A stretch of 64,000 nt of DNA from Bradyrhizobium sp. 1 (GCF_023073315.1 NZ_JADPJH010000011.1:538001-602000), one strand, 5' to 3'. Positions 1 through 7,866 are shown, counted from the stretch's first letter. A program made the numbers and translations. The notes: generated from the sequence alone by a model not told the origin.

Positions 1-111
1 GAGGCCAGCCATTGCGCAACGCAATTCTGTCCTGCGTTGCCGCTCTCCCCGTTGAGCAACTCGAAAACTATCTCTAGTCTGGCCCTAACCAAGAACCAGG
101 AGACGCGCCCC

Positions 112-1041
112 ATGTCCGCTTCGCGCGACGACGAATTCGGCTTTGCACCCGACTACGACGCCCCCGTCCCCTATATGCAGCGCACGCGGGACTATTACGC
201 CGCGATCGGCTACACGACGGCGTATCGCTGGGCGCATTACACCGAGGCGCCGTTCCAGCCGCTGAAGAAGCCGCTTTCGAAGTCGCGGGTGACGATCATC
301 ACCACAGCTGCGCCGTTCGATCCGACCAAGGGCGATCAGGGGCCGGGCGCGGCGTATAATGGCAGCGCGAAATTCTACCAGGTCTATGACGGCGACACGG
401 CGAAGCAGCACGATCTGCGCATCTCGCATATCGGCTACGACCGCAAGCACACCACGGCGACCGACAACGGCACCTGGTTTCCGCTGCCGCAGCTTCTGAA
501 GGCTTCGGCCGCCGGCCGCATTGGCGAAATCGCGCCGCGCTTCTTCGGCGCGCCGACCAACCGCAGCCATCGCGTCACGCTGGACACCGACGCGCCTGAG
601 ATTTTGGCGCGGGCCGTCGCCGACAAGGTCGATGTCGCCGTGCTGGTGCCGAACTGCCCGGTCTGCCACCAGACCACGGCGCTGGTGGCGCGGCATCTCG
701 AGGCCAACGGCATTCCGACCGTGATCATGGGCTGCGCCAAGGACATCATCGAGCACGCCGCCGTGCCACGCTTTTTGTTCAGCGACTTCCCGCTCGGAAA
801 TTCCGCCGGCAAACCGCATGACGTAACCTCGCAGGCGCAGACGCTCGAGTTGGCGCTTCGGTTGCTCGAGACCGCGAGCGGCCCGCAGACGACGATGCAG
901 TCGCCGCTGCGCTGGAGCGAGGACGCAGCCTGGAAGCTCGACTACAACAACGTCGCGCAGCTTTCGCCGGAAGAGCTGGCGCGCCGCCGCGCCGAATTCG
1001 ACAAGCAGAAGGAGCTCGCGCGCGGCAATCGCGCCGCCTGA
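112..1041 (+). CDS. GrdB-related (glycine/sarcosine/betaine reductase component B-like) protein
   Basis: A 309-residue cytoplasmic protein resembling the B component of glycine/betaine reductases (selenoprotein B family). In the anaerobic enzymes this component attacks the substrate through a selenocysteine redox motif. Here the frame is uninterrupted and carries a C-x-x-C pair (C182, C185; NCPVCH), followed by IPTVIMGC and FLFSDFPLGNSAGKP. The ATG at 112 is chosen because AGGAG lies 9 nt upstream; the frame is open further up without a ribosome site. A CoA-transferase gene starts 36 nt after the stop, so the two are probably cotranscribed. Family assignment is from recalled sequence features. 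The actual substrate in an aerobe is unknown; a Cys-based reductase or lyase is a guess. Confidence 0.7.
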   Translation: MSASRDDEFGFAPDYDAPVPYMQRTRDYYAAIGYTTAYRWAHYTEAPFQPLKKPLSKSRVTIITTAAPFDPTKGDQGPGAAYNGSAKFYQVYDGDTAKQHDLRISHIGYDRKHTTATDNGTWFPLPQLLKASAAGRIGEIAPRFFGAPTNRSHRVTLDTDAPEILARAVADKVDVAVLVPNCPVCHQTTALVARHLEANGIPTVIMGCAKDIIEHAAVPRFLFSDFPLGNSAGKPHDVTSQAQTLELALRLLETASGPQTTMQSPLRWSEDAAWKLDYNNVAQLSPEELARRRAEFDKQKELARGNRAA

Positions 1042-1077
1042 CGTCCTCCGATAACCAAAAACAAAAGGGAGAGCGAC

Positions 1078-2271
1078 GTGACGCGACCGTTCGAGGGCGT
1101 GAAGATTCTGGATTTTACGCAGGTGCTGGCCGGCCCCTATGCCAGCTACCAGCTCGCGCTGCTGGGCGCCGAAATCATCAAGGTCGAGCGGCGCGAGGGC
1201 GAGGACATGCGCCGCACGCCGCTCTCACGCGAATGGGCCGAACGTGGCCTCGCGCCGGCGTTCCAGGCCATCAACGGTAACAAGCGCAGCCTGACGCTCG
1301 ATCTGCAAAAGCCTGATGCGATCGCGATCGTGAAGAAGCTTGCAGCCCAAGTCGACGTCGTCATGGAAAACTTTCGCCCCGGCGTGATGGACAAGCTCGG
1401 CATCGGTTATGAGGCGCTCTCCGCGATCAATCCGAAGCTGATCTATTGCGCGGTATCCGGCTTCGGCCAGACCGGTCCAGATCGTTTGCGACCCGGCTAT
1501 GACGGCAAGATGCAGGCGCTGTCGGGCATCATGGCCATTACCGGCCACCCCGAGACCGGCCCGACCCGCGCAGGCTTTGCGGTGTGCGACGTGCTCTCGG
1601 GCGCTACGGCCGCGTTCGGCGTGTCGAGCGCGCTCTACCAGCGCGACCGCACCGGCAAGGGGCAGTTTGTCGATGTCTCCATGCTGGAGGCTACGATGGC
1701 GTTTCTTTCGGGGCAGATCGCGGACTGGTCGGTTGCGGGCCATCGCCAGCCGCTTTCGGGTAACCAGGCGGTAAGCCGCAGGACCACCGCGAATTTGTTC
1801 AGATGCGGCGACGGCCACATCCTGCTCGCCGTCAACAACGAAAAACAATATCGCGCGCTGATGTCCGCGCTCGGCCGCGAGGACACGCTGAGCGACCCGC
1901 GCTTTGCCGACTGGTTTTCGCGTAACGAGAACGAGCCGGCGCTGCGCGCCATCATCGAAGAGGCGCTCGCAGCAAAGCCTGCGCGCGAATGGGAGACGAT
2001 CCTGGAAGACGCCGGCGCGCCCTGCGCCAGCATCTGGAAGGTCGAGGAGATCATTGATCATCCGCAGATCAAGGCGCGCGGCGCGATCCAGGAGCTGGAT
2101 ACGCCCTACGGCCGCCTGCGCTTTGCCGGCAGCGGCTTCAAGCTCGCCCATGGCAGCGGCCGGCTGGACCGGATGGCGCCGGAACTGGGCGCGGATACGG
2201 ACGCGGTGCTGGGCGAGCTCGGGTTTGATGCCGCGGAGATCGCGGGGTTGAGGGCAAGGGAGATTGTGTGA
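1078..2271 (+). CDS. CaiB/BaiF (family III) CoA-transferase
   Basis: A 397-residue family III CoA-transferase, which moves CoA between carboxylic acids through an aspartyl-CoA thioester. The N-terminus (FEGVKILDFTQVLAGPYAS) is diagnostic. D171 in AGFAVCDVLSG sits where formyl-CoA transferase has its catalytic Asp, and ENFRPGVMDKLG is a second family signature. Length is normal. The start is GTG at 1078 behind AGGGAGAG. It follows the GrdB-like gene by 36 nt, so the pair may process a CoA-activated or amine-containing substrate that I cannot name. A repeat of family A lies directly downstream, between this gene and the convergent SRAP gene. Confidence 0.9.
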   Translation: MTRPFEGVKILDFTQVLAGPYASYQLALLGAEIIKVERREGEDMRRTPLSREWAERGLAPAFQAINGNKRSLTLDLQKPDAIAIVKKLAAQVDVVMENFRPGVMDKLGIGYEALSAINPKLIYCAVSGFGQTGPDRLRPGYDGKMQALSGIMAITGHPETGPTRAGFAVCDVLSGATAAFGVSSALYQRDRTGKGQFVDVSMLEATMAFLSGQIADWSVAGHRQPLSGNQAVSRRTTANLFRCGDGHILLAVNNEKQYRALMSALGREDTLSDPRFADWFSRNENEPALRAIIEEALAAKPAREWETILEDAGAPCASIWKVEEIIDHPQIKARGAIQELDTPYGRLRFAGSGFKLAHGSGRLDRMAPELGADTDAVLGELGFDAAEIAGLRAREIV

Positions 2272-2279
2272 AACTCCGC

Positions 2280-2379
2280 TGCCGTAGGGTGGGCAAAGCG
2301 AAGCGTGCCCACCATCGCGCATCGCGTAATAGGACAGATGGTGGGCACGGCGCGTTGCGCCTTTGCCCACCCTACGGCA
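2280..2379. repeat. Palindromic intergenic repeat, family A, copy 1
   Basis: About 100 bp bounded by TGCCGTAGGGTGGGCAAAG and its exact reverse complement. Inside, the left arm has GCGAAGCGTGCCCACC and the right arm GGTGGGCACGGCGCG. It lies between two convergent genes. Related copies are at 11578, 40729 and 48113. Confidence 0.9.
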
Positions 2380-2386
2380 CTGTCGC

Positions 2387-3151
2387 CTAGAACAACGACC
2401 CCTGCCCGTCATCTGACGACCCGGCCGCCGCCTTCCGCACTGCCTTCTTCGGCTTCGACGCCTCCACCTCCGCCTCCATCTCTTCCACGCTGATCGGCAG
2501 CACGAGTTGCTCATCATCGTTGGCGACACGGTTGACGCGGGTGGAGACCGGGTGCCAGGCGAACTCGCCGATGCGCGGCGCGGCCATCAGCGGCAGGATC
2601 GCATCGACCTCGTCGCCCCTGATGTCGAGCCAGCGCTCGAAATCGCGCGGGCTGATGGTGACGGGCACGCGGTCATGGAGTGCGGCCAAATCCTCGCCCG
2701 CCGCCGCCGTGACGATCGCGACCGTGTCGAGCTCCTCGCCGTTCGGCCCGACCCAGGTCTCGAACACCGCAGCAAAGCCAAGCGGCTCGCCGTCGGCGCG
2801 GTGGATGAAGAACGGCTGCTTGCGACCGTCAACCGCCTTCCATTCGTAGTAGCCATCGGCCGGGATCAGGCCGCGCCGCCGGCGAATCGCGCGTTTGAAC
2901 GCGGGCTTCTCCAGCACCGTCTCGGAGCGGGCGTTGATCAGCAGTGTAAATCCCTTGGGATCCTTCACCCAGCTCGGCAGCAGACCCCAGCGCATCAGAC
3001 GGAAATGGCGGGCGCCGTTCTCGATCAGCACGACCGGAATCGGCTGCGTCGGGGCGACATTGTACCGGGACGGGAAATTCGGCTGCTCGATGTAGCCGAA
3101 CAGTTGCCGTAAAGCCGCGGGGGCCGAAGTTATGACAAAGCGTCCACACAT
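2387..3151 (-). CDS. SOS response-associated peptidase (SRAP/YedK/HMCES family)
   Basis: A 254-residue SRAP protein. Members covalently crosslink to abasic sites in single-stranded DNA through the N-terminal cysteine exposed after Met removal. The protein begins MCGRFVITSAP, giving Cys2, and has the family blocks YNVAPTQPIPVV, RWGLLPSWVKD, INARSETVLEKPAFK and GYYEWK. It ends in a basic tail (about residues 230-254) richer in Ala/Lys than the core. The ATG at 3151 must be the start because Cys2 is catalytic. It is divergent from the 3215 gene across 63 bp, which should hold both promoters. I saw no clear LexA box. Confidence 0.93.
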   Translation of the reverse strand: MCGRFVITSAPAALRQLFGYIEQPNFPSRYNVAPTQPIPVVLIENGARHFRLMRWGLLPSWVKDPKGFTLLINARSETVLEKPAFKRAIRRRRGLIPADGYYEWKAVDGRKQPFFIHRADGEPLGFAAVFETWVGPNGEELDTVAIVTAAAGEDLAALHDRVPVTISPRDFERWLDIRGDEVDAILPLMAAPRIGEFAWHPVSTRVNRVANDDEQLVLPISVEEMEAEVEASKPKKAVRKAAAGSSDDGQGSLF

Positions 3152-3214
3152 CCCTGATCGTCTATATAGGGTCCGTTCAGGTCCTTTTAACCCCGAACGT
3201 TAACACTGCGGCAG

Positions 3215-3715
3215 ATGAGCTCAATGGCCTCCCAGCCGGCGCGAATGCATGGACAGACGGGACCCGAGGCCGCGGCCTGGGCCGAGCGGCTGCGCGTCGC
3301 CAACATCAACCCGCGAACCGGGCTTGCCACTGACTATCTCAACCATTTCAATGAAGCCGTGATGCTGCTGGAAATGGTCCCTGATATGCCCGAATGCGCG
3401 GAAGATTTTCTGACCTGGTCACCGCTGTCCTATGCCGAGCACTTCACCGCCTCGAACTTCAAGGCGCGCGATCTCGCCATCGAGGCCTATGAGAAGGCCG
3501 AGCCCAGCGTGCGCGCCCAGTTCGACCACCTTACCGACACCATGACTTCGATCCTGACCGCGGTCGGCTCGGCCATGCGCGAGGTCGAGAAGGACACGAC
3601 CCGTGTCCGCCTCGCCGAGCAGGCCAGCCTCTGGGTCAAGCCGCTGATCGCGGCCTGCGGCGGCATCATCAATGGCGGTGCGGAAGCCGACATCGATACG
3701 ATCATGGCGAATTGA
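3215..3715 (+). CDS. Conserved hypothetical protein
   Basis: A 166-residue soluble, mainly helical protein with no signal peptide or membrane segment. I recognise no domain. It contains MLLEMVPDMPECAEDFLTW and a C-terminal block WVKPLIAACGGIINGG. It is followed after 3 nt by the Nudix gene, so the two are almost certainly one operon. ATG 3215 is followed by a second possible start at 3224 (MASQ); neither has a strong ribosome site. Coding character is good and no competing frame is better. Confidence 0.75.
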   Translation: MSSMASQPARMHGQTGPEAAAWAERLRVANINPRTGLATDYLNHFNEAVMLLEMVPDMPECAEDFLTWSPLSYAEHFTASNFKARDLAIEAYEKAEPSVRAQFDHLTDTMTSILTAVGSAMREVEKDTTRVRLAEQASLWVKPLIAACGGIINGGAEADIDTIMAN

Positions 3716-3718
3716 GCC

Positions 3719-4153
3719 GTGGCCGGCCTCGTCCAGCCTACCCATCCCCAGCTTGCGGTCTCAGCCGCGATTTTCCGCGACGAAAAGGTGCTGCTGGTCC
3801 GCCGCGCCCGCTCGCCCGCAAAAGGGTTCTATTCGCTGCCGGGCGGCCGGGTCGAGTTCGGCGAATCGCTGCACCAGGCGCTGAGCCGCGAGGTCGACGA
3901 GGAGACCGGGCTCGAGATCGAGATCATCGGCCTTGCCGGCTGGCGCGAGGTGCTGCCGGCCGCGCCCGGCGCCGGCCATTATGTGATCATGTCCTTTGCC
4001 GCCCGCTGGATGGCCAGGGAGCCGGTCCTGAATGAGGAGCTCGACGATTACCGCTGGATCGCCCCGGACGCTCTCGCGAGCCTCGGCGACCTCAAGCTGA
4101 CCGGGGGGCTGGAGGAGATCATCCAGTCCGCTCACCGGCTGATCGGACCCTGA
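3719..4153 (+). CDS. Nudix hydrolase
   Basis: A 144-residue protein with a complete Nudix box, from G43 through E49, R57-E58, E61-E62 and G64 (consensus Gx5Ex7REUxEExGU). Such enzymes split nucleoside diphosphates linked to another moiety. The preceding SPAKGFYSLPGGRVEFGE resembles ADP-ribose pyrophosphatase and MutT-like members, but the substrate cannot be told from sequence. The start is GTG at 3719, 3 nt after the stop of the preceding gene, which supports translational coupling. Confidence 0.9.
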   Translation: MAGLVQPTHPQLAVSAAIFRDEKVLLVRRARSPAKGFYSLPGGRVEFGESLHQALSREVDEETGLEIEIIGLAGWREVLPAAPGAGHYVIMSFAARWMAREPVLNEELDDYRWIAPDALASLGDLKLTGGLEEIIQSAHRLIGP

Positions 4154-4199
4154 CGGCCCGCCTTGCGTCCACCGCCCCGAGGGGGCATACACCCCGCCG

Positions 4200-4577
4200 A
4201 TGTCCACGCGATTTCTGGCCATTTTTGCCCTGATCCTCGCCTGCGCCTCCGCGCCCGCTCGGGCCCAGGACGTGGCAGCGCCGTTTGACGCCGATTTGCA
4301 GCGGCTGGCCGAGATCCTCGGCGGACTGCATTATCTGCGCGGCATCTGCGGGTCCAACGAAGGCAACAAATGGCGCAGCGAGATGCAGGCGCTGATCGAT
4401 GCCGAAACCCCCGCCGGCGAACGCCGCACCCGCATGATCGCCGGCTTCAACCGCGGCTATAACGGTTTTCAGCAGACCTACCGGAGCTGCACGCCGGCGG
4501 CCACAGTCGCGATCCGCCGCTATATCGAAGAAGGCTCGAAGATCTCGCGCGATCTCACGGCGCGTTACGCGAACTGA
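4200..4577 (+). CDS. TIGR02301-family secreted protein
   Basis: A 125-residue protein with a signal peptide (about residues 1-22, ending in ARA before QDVAAP) and a mature helical domain. The pattern LAEILGGLHYLRGICG...W and QTYRSCTPAA matches the alphaproteobacterial family TIGR02301, whose function is unknown. Two cysteines (GICG and RSCT) could form a disulfide in the periplasm. It lies 46 nt after the Nudix gene in the same direction and may be the last gene of that operon. Confidence 0.75.
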   Translation: MSTRFLAIFALILACASAPARAQDVAAPFDADLQRLAEILGGLHYLRGICGSNEGNKWRSEMQALIDAETPAGERRTRMIAGFNRGYNGFQQTYRSCTPAATVAIRRYIEEGSKISRDLTARYAN

Positions 4578-4585
4578 GCTCTCTC

Positions 4586-4707
4586 CGTCATTCCGGGGCG
4601 CGCGCGGCGCGAACCCGGAATCCATTCATCCACCCACTCCGCGACCCGATGGATTCTCAGATGCGCAATTGCGCATCATAGCTCGCGCTTGCGCGCCCGG
4701 AATGACA
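4586..4707. repeat. Palindromic intergenic repeat, family E
   Basis: An element of about 120 bp whose ends CGTCATTCCGGG and CCCGGAATGACA are inverted. It contains a perfect 16-bp palindrome, ATGCGCAATTGCGCAT, at 4661-4676 and AATCCAT/ATGGATT half-arms. It lies immediately after the TIGR02301 stop codon. This is the only copy in the window. Confidence 0.7.
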
Positions 4708-4846
4708 GCACCGGGAACCCTGTCATCGTCTTTGTCCACCGCCATTAACCGTTCCTAAAGATGTGGCCTAGCGGTCGTTAATGCGCGTGCTACACGTCTT
4801 GCACAGCGCATCGCCGTGGATCGCGCCCCAGCCCTGATCGAGTTTC

Positions 4847-5113
4847 ATGAGCCATCCAGTTTCCTACGCCCCCGAACGCGCGCCGCTGCCCGATCACGAG
4901 CAGAAGCAGGCCGCACTGAGCTATCTCAACGAGGCCTGGGCCGAAGCGCGCCATGAGGGCGTCGACGGCGACTGTCTGGCGCAGGCGAGCCTGTTTGCGG
5001 CGTTCGCTGAGCTCGTCGGCACCTATGGCGAGGATGCGGTGGCGAAATTCGTCGAGGGCTTTCCCGGCCGCATCCGCAACGGCGAATTCTCCGTCGACAT
5101 TTCGAGGCAGTAA
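4847..5113 (+). CDS. Conserved hypothetical small protein
   Basis: An 88-residue soluble protein with no recognised domain. It is helical with an acidic centre (EAWAEARHEGVDGDCLAQA) and the tail FVEGFPGRIRNGEFSVDISRQ. The region upstream (4740-4846) is free of repeats and could hold its promoter. A short GC-rich hairpin lies about 18 nt downstream. I believe it is a real gene from codon character and its clean context, but I cannot assign a role. Confidence 0.65.
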   Translation: MSHPVSYAPERAPLPDHEQKQAALSYLNEAWAEARHEGVDGDCLAQASLFAAFAELVGTYGEDAVAKFVEGFPGRIRNGEFSVDISRQ

Positions 5114-5130
5114 GCGCTTTTCGAAAATGA

Positions 5131-5149
5131 CCCCGCCACATGGGCGGGG
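5131..5149. terminator. Possible bidirectional terminator hairpin
   Basis: The stem CCCCGCC/GGCGGGG has a 5-nt loop. On the minus strand it is followed by TCATTTTCG, so it could end leftward transcription of the cupredoxin operon. On the plus strand there is no U-run after the 88-aa gene. A TTTTCGAAAA palindrome lies next to it at 5118-5127. Confidence 0.4.
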
Positions 5150-5294
5150 CCAGTCTACGGATGAATGACTTTGCGAATGTCGCCGCGAAGTCTGCCGTGG
5201 TCATCGCATGGAAGCCGTTTCCCAAGACCAAGCATTAGTCTCGCGAAGAGCGGGAGATGTTCCCGCCGCGATCGGGAATGCATTCCCCAGCCCA

Positions 5295-5615
5295 CTACGG
5301 CTCGATCTTGAGCGTCGCTTTCATGTTGGGATGATAGCGGCAGTAATAATCGACCATGCCCGCTTTCTTCAAAACAAATGTCCCCGATTTCTTCGCCGGC
5401 AGGTTCACGTCGAAATCGCCGTTTTTGGCGGTCGCGGTGTGGGCGAAGACGTCGTTATTGATCCATGCGATGGTATCGCCGACCTTCGCGGACACCTCAG
5501 CCGGCGAGATCACGAGATTCTCCATCGTGATCTCTATCGTCGCGGCGTGCGCCGGGACGACCATCGCCGCGAAAACTAAGGCCATGGCGATCGAAGACAG
5601 CCGTCCCGGCATCAT
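5295..5615 (-). CDS. Periplasmic cupredoxin (plastocyanin/pseudoazurin-like)
   Basis: A 106-residue exported blue-copper protein. The signal peptide covers residues 1-24 (cut after AHA). The type 1 copper ligands are visible: H59 (VFAHTA), C92, H95 and M98 (YYCRYHPNM). It probably carries electrons in the periplasm or buffers copper. It is the third gene of a leftward unit, sigma factor-DUF4142-cupredoxin, 9 nt after DUF4142. It is at the short end of the cupredoxin range, with a minimal single domain. Confidence 0.88.
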   Translation of the reverse strand: MMPGRLSSIAMALVFAAMVVPAHAATIEITMENLVISPAEVSAKVGDTIAWINNDVFAHTATAKNGDFDVNLPAKKSGTFVLKKAGMVDYYCRYHPNMKATLKIEP

Positions 5616-5624
5616 CGCCTCTCC

Positions 5625-6146
5625 CTATTTCAGCTCGGCCGCGACATGCTCGGCGTGCTGCTGATGGCCCTGAAAGATCTTCAGGCCGGTCTGCAACAGG
5701 CTCTTCAGCTCGGCATTGCTGGCGGACGGAATGAGCTGCGTCTCCAGCGCGCTGTTGACCGCCTTATGGTAGGCAACCTCGTTGGCGACGTAGGCCTTGT
5801 CGAAGGCCGCGCCGTCCAGCTTGTCGAGCTCAGCCAGCTTCTCGCTCGCCTGCTTCGACAGGGCCTTGCTGGTGTCGTTGTCTTCGGGCGTGACGTTCAG
5901 CTTCTTGACCAGCGCCAGCGCCTGCTTGTTGACCGCCTCGTGGTCGCGCAGCATGTCCTCGGCAAACGCCTTGACGTCCTTGTTCTTCGCCTTCTTCTGC
6001 GCCTGCTTGGCGGCGTTGATGTCGATCACGCCTGCGGTGTAGGCGATATGCGCAATCTGCGGATCGGTCGGTTTGGCGCCTTGCGCGAGCGCCGGGCTGG
6101 ACAAAAGGGCGACTGCAGCGATCGCCGCGCTCCATCGGACGAACAT
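5625..6146 (-). CDS. DUF4142 domain-containing exported protein
   Basis: A 173-residue protein with a signal peptide (about 1-21, SSPALAQG) followed by a four-helix DUF4142 domain of ferritin-like type (IAYTAGVIDINAAKQAQ, FAEDMLRDHEAVN, YVANEVAYHKAVN, LQTGLKIFQGHQQHAEHV). Such proteins are secreted and often under envelope or oxidative stress control; no enzymatic role is established. The ribosome site CAGGAG precedes ATG 6146. A GGAAC-N16-CATCC promoter motif sits about 55-80 nt upstream, so it can be transcribed separately from the sigma gene. Confidence 0.87.
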   Translation of the reverse strand: MFVRWSAAIAAVALLSSPALAQGAKPTDPQIAHIAYTAGVIDINAAKQAQKKAKNKDVKAFAEDMLRDHEAVNKQALALVKKLNVTPEDNDTSKALSKQASEKLAELDKLDGAAFDKAYVANEVAYHKAVNSALETQLIPSASNAELKSLLQTGLKIFQGHQQHAEHVAAELK

Positions 6147-6200
6147 GATTTGACACTCCTGTGGCGCCGGGCCTTTGCCGGCGCGTTGCTTGCACGGGAG

Positions 6201-6229
6201 TTGGATGGGAATTCCGGGCGAACGTTCCC
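6201..6229 (-). promoter_or_regulatory. ECF-type promoter upstream of DUF4142
   Basis: Read on the minus strand: GGGAACGTTC (6229-6220), 12 nt, then CATCCAA (6207-6201); that is, GGAAC-N16-CATCC. The same two blocks at the same spacing occur before the sigma factor gene. The predicted start near 6197 leaves a leader of about 50 nt with a good ribosome site. Confidence 0.65.
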
Positions 6230-6236
6230 AAAAATA

Positions 6237-6953
6237 TTAAGCACCGACCCCAAGGCGCTTCAGTACGGTTTCCGTAAGACGCTCGCAGCGTTCGCCGGCA
6301 AACGGGAACGCGTCCATCACCACCGGACCGATCTTCTTCTCGACATTCTCCCGTAACATCGCGCGCGCCCGGTGCAGCCGGGTCTTCACGGTCTCGGGCT
6401 TGACGCCGAGCAGCCCCGCGGTTTCCTCCATCGTCATTCCCTCCATCACACGCGCGATGAAGACCATGCGGAAGGCGTCCGGCAATTCATCGACCGCATG
6501 CTCGACGACACGTTGAATCTCACGTTGGGCCATGGACTTTTCCGGATCGCTTGATGCTGACGACAGAGGAAACCGGATGATCTGAGCTTCGAGCGCGGCT
6601 TCCGCCAACGTATCCAATTCGACGTTTGGCTTCCGGCTTCTCACCCGACCGAGCGCTTCGTTGATCGCAATGCGCGACAGCCACGTCGAGAGGCCGGATT
6701 CGCCACGAAAGCCGTCGAGATGCGTGAAGGCGCGCACATAGGTCTCCTGCACCACATCCTCGGCCTCGCTGTCGTTGCGCAGGATGCCACGGGCGAGCCG
6801 ATAAAGCCTGCGGTTGTTGGCCTGCATGATGGCGCGCAGCGCCGCCTCGTCGCGGGCCTGGGCACGGCGGACCAATTCGGCCTCCGGCGAGCCGGCGTCC
6901 ACGGTCCGGAATGTTGCAGTGCGATGGATGGCAGTCACGGGCGTCTCCTGCAT
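6237..6953 (-). CDS. ECF-family RNA polymerase sigma factor
   Basis: A sigma-70 factor with regions 2 and 4 only. Region 2 is seen in LVRRAQARDEAALRAIM...AEDVVQETYVRAFTHLDGF, and region 4 in EGMTMEETAGLLGVKPETVKTRLHRAR. A C-terminal tail of about 30 residues carries one Cys (FAGERCERL). No anti-sigma gene is adjacent; the downstream partners are DUF4142 and a cupredoxin. Two in-frame ATGs exist, at 6962 and 6953. The first overlaps the apparent -10 element (CATCCAATG), so I favour 6953 (MQETPVTAI) on a nearly leaderless mRNA. If transcription starts elsewhere, 6962 (MSQMQ) would be used. Confidence 0.88.
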   Translation of the reverse strand: MQETPVTAIHRTATFRTVDAGSPEAELVRRAQARDEAALRAIMQANNRRLYRLARGILRNDSEAEDVVQETYVRAFTHLDGFRGESGLSTWLSRIAINEALGRVRSRKPNVELDTLAEAALEAQIIRFPLSSASSDPEKSMAQREIQRVVEHAVDELPDAFRMVFIARVMEGMTMEETAGLLGVKPETVKTRLHRARAMLRENVEKKIGPVVMDAFPFAGERCERLTETVLKRLGVGA

Positions 6954-6961
6954 TTGGGACA

Positions 6962-6990
6962 TTGGATGCACATCCGCCGAGAACGTTCCC
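6962..6990 (-). promoter_or_regulatory. ECF-type promoter of the sigma factor gene
   Basis: Read on the minus strand: GGGAACGTTC (6990-6981), 12 nt, CATCCAA (6968-6962). This is the same composite motif as before DUF4142, which suggests autoregulation or control by a related sigma such as EcfG. The -10 block touches the first ATG of the gene. Confidence 0.65.
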
Positions 6991-7002
6991 GAAAAAGAAC
7001 CT

Positions 7003-7866
7003 TTAATCCGTCTCGATCGGCAACGCTGGATCCCGCGCCCACTCGCCCATCGAAGCATCGTACAGCGTCAGCTTGTCGTAGCCGAGCTGCGTTAGCAGCA
7101 ACAAATCAATCGTCGCCGAGATGCCGCCGCCGCAATAGCAGACCACAGTCTTGTCGCGCGTGACGCCTGCCGCGGCGAATTTGGCTTCGGCATCGGCAAG
7201 GCTCGTCAGCGTCTTGTCGGCATTGGTGAGCGTTGCAGCTGGTACGTTGACGCTGCCGGGAACGCGGCCGGGCCGGCCGTAGCGGCTCGGCTCGAGGCCG
7301 CGATGAAATTGCGGTCCGAGGGCGTTGACGATCACGGTCGAGGGATCGCCGATCCGCGCCTTCACGGCGGTCTTGTCGACAAAGAAGCCCGCGCGCGGCG
7401 AGGCCCTGAAGGTCGTCGCTGGATAGCCCTTCGGCGCGCCCGTCTCGACCGGCCGCCCCTCTTCCTTCCACTTGTCGAAGCCGCCGTCGAGCACCTGCGC
7501 ATCGACGCCGAGCGAGCGCAGCATCCACCAGAACCGTGTCGACCACATCATCGTGCCGATGCTGTAGAGCACGATGGTCTTGGACGCGTCAGCGCCGTGG
7601 CGGCCGAACGCGGCTTCCAGCTGGGCGACATCGGGCATCATGAAGAACTGCTGCGCCGAGGTGTCGGAGAACTCGCCTTGCAGATCGAGGAAATCGGCGC
7701 CGGGGATGTGGCCAGCCGCGAAGGTCTTGTCGCCGGGGACCGCGCGATACGGCACGTCGCTGCCTGATGGCACCGGCTCGTTGTAGGTGGTGCAGTCGCA
7801 GAGGCGGAGGTTGGGATCGCCGAGGCGGGCTGCGAGTTGCTCGGTGGTGATGAGGGGTTCGGTCAT
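7003..7866 (-). CDS. Sulfurtransferase (tandem rhodanese, SseA-like)
   Basis: A 287-residue protein with two rhodanese domains: an inactive N-terminal copy (AAGHIPGADFLDLQGEF, IVLYSIGTMMWSTRFWWML) and a C-terminal copy with loop CYCGGGIS (C243 and C245) and RPGRVPGSVNVP. It transfers sulfane sulfur from thiosulfate or 3-mercaptopyruvate to cyanide or thiols. The loop has CxCGGGIS rather than the classic SseA CGSGVTA, so the true donor is uncertain. Size is normal for the family. The sigma factor gene lies about 50 nt downstream but has its own promoter motif. Confidence 0.9.
   Translation of the reverse strand: MTEPLITTEQLAARLGDPNLRLCDCTTYNEPVPSGSDVPYRAVPGDKTFAAGHIPGADFLDLQGEFSDTSAQQFFMMPDVAQLEAAFGRHGADASKTIVLYSIGTMMWSTRFWWMLRSLGVDAQVLDGGFDKWKEEGRPVETGAPKGYPATTFRASPRAGFFVDKTAVKARIGDPSTVIVNALGPQFHRGLEPSRYGRPGRVPGSVNVPAATLTNADKTLTSLADAEAKFAAAGVTRDKTVVCYCGGGISATIDLLLLTQLGYDKLTLYDASMGEWARDPALPIETD

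Noticed and set aside
652..668. Selenocysteine codon in the GrdB-like gene
   Set aside because: Both motif positions read TGC (Cys); no in-frame TGA and no SECIS-like hairpin was needed to keep the frame open.
2305..2493. Small frame across repeat A copy 1 and the SRAP 3' end
   Set aside because: Made of repeat sequence and antisense code; no ribosome site.
1225..2529. 434-codon open frame on the minus strand over the CoA-transferase
   Set aside because: It is the antisense shadow of a clear family III CoA-transferase; Arg-rich, no domain, crosses a repeat.
4714..4734. EcfG-like GGAAC before the 88-aa gene
   Set aside because: No CGTT-like block at 16 or 17 nt spacing.
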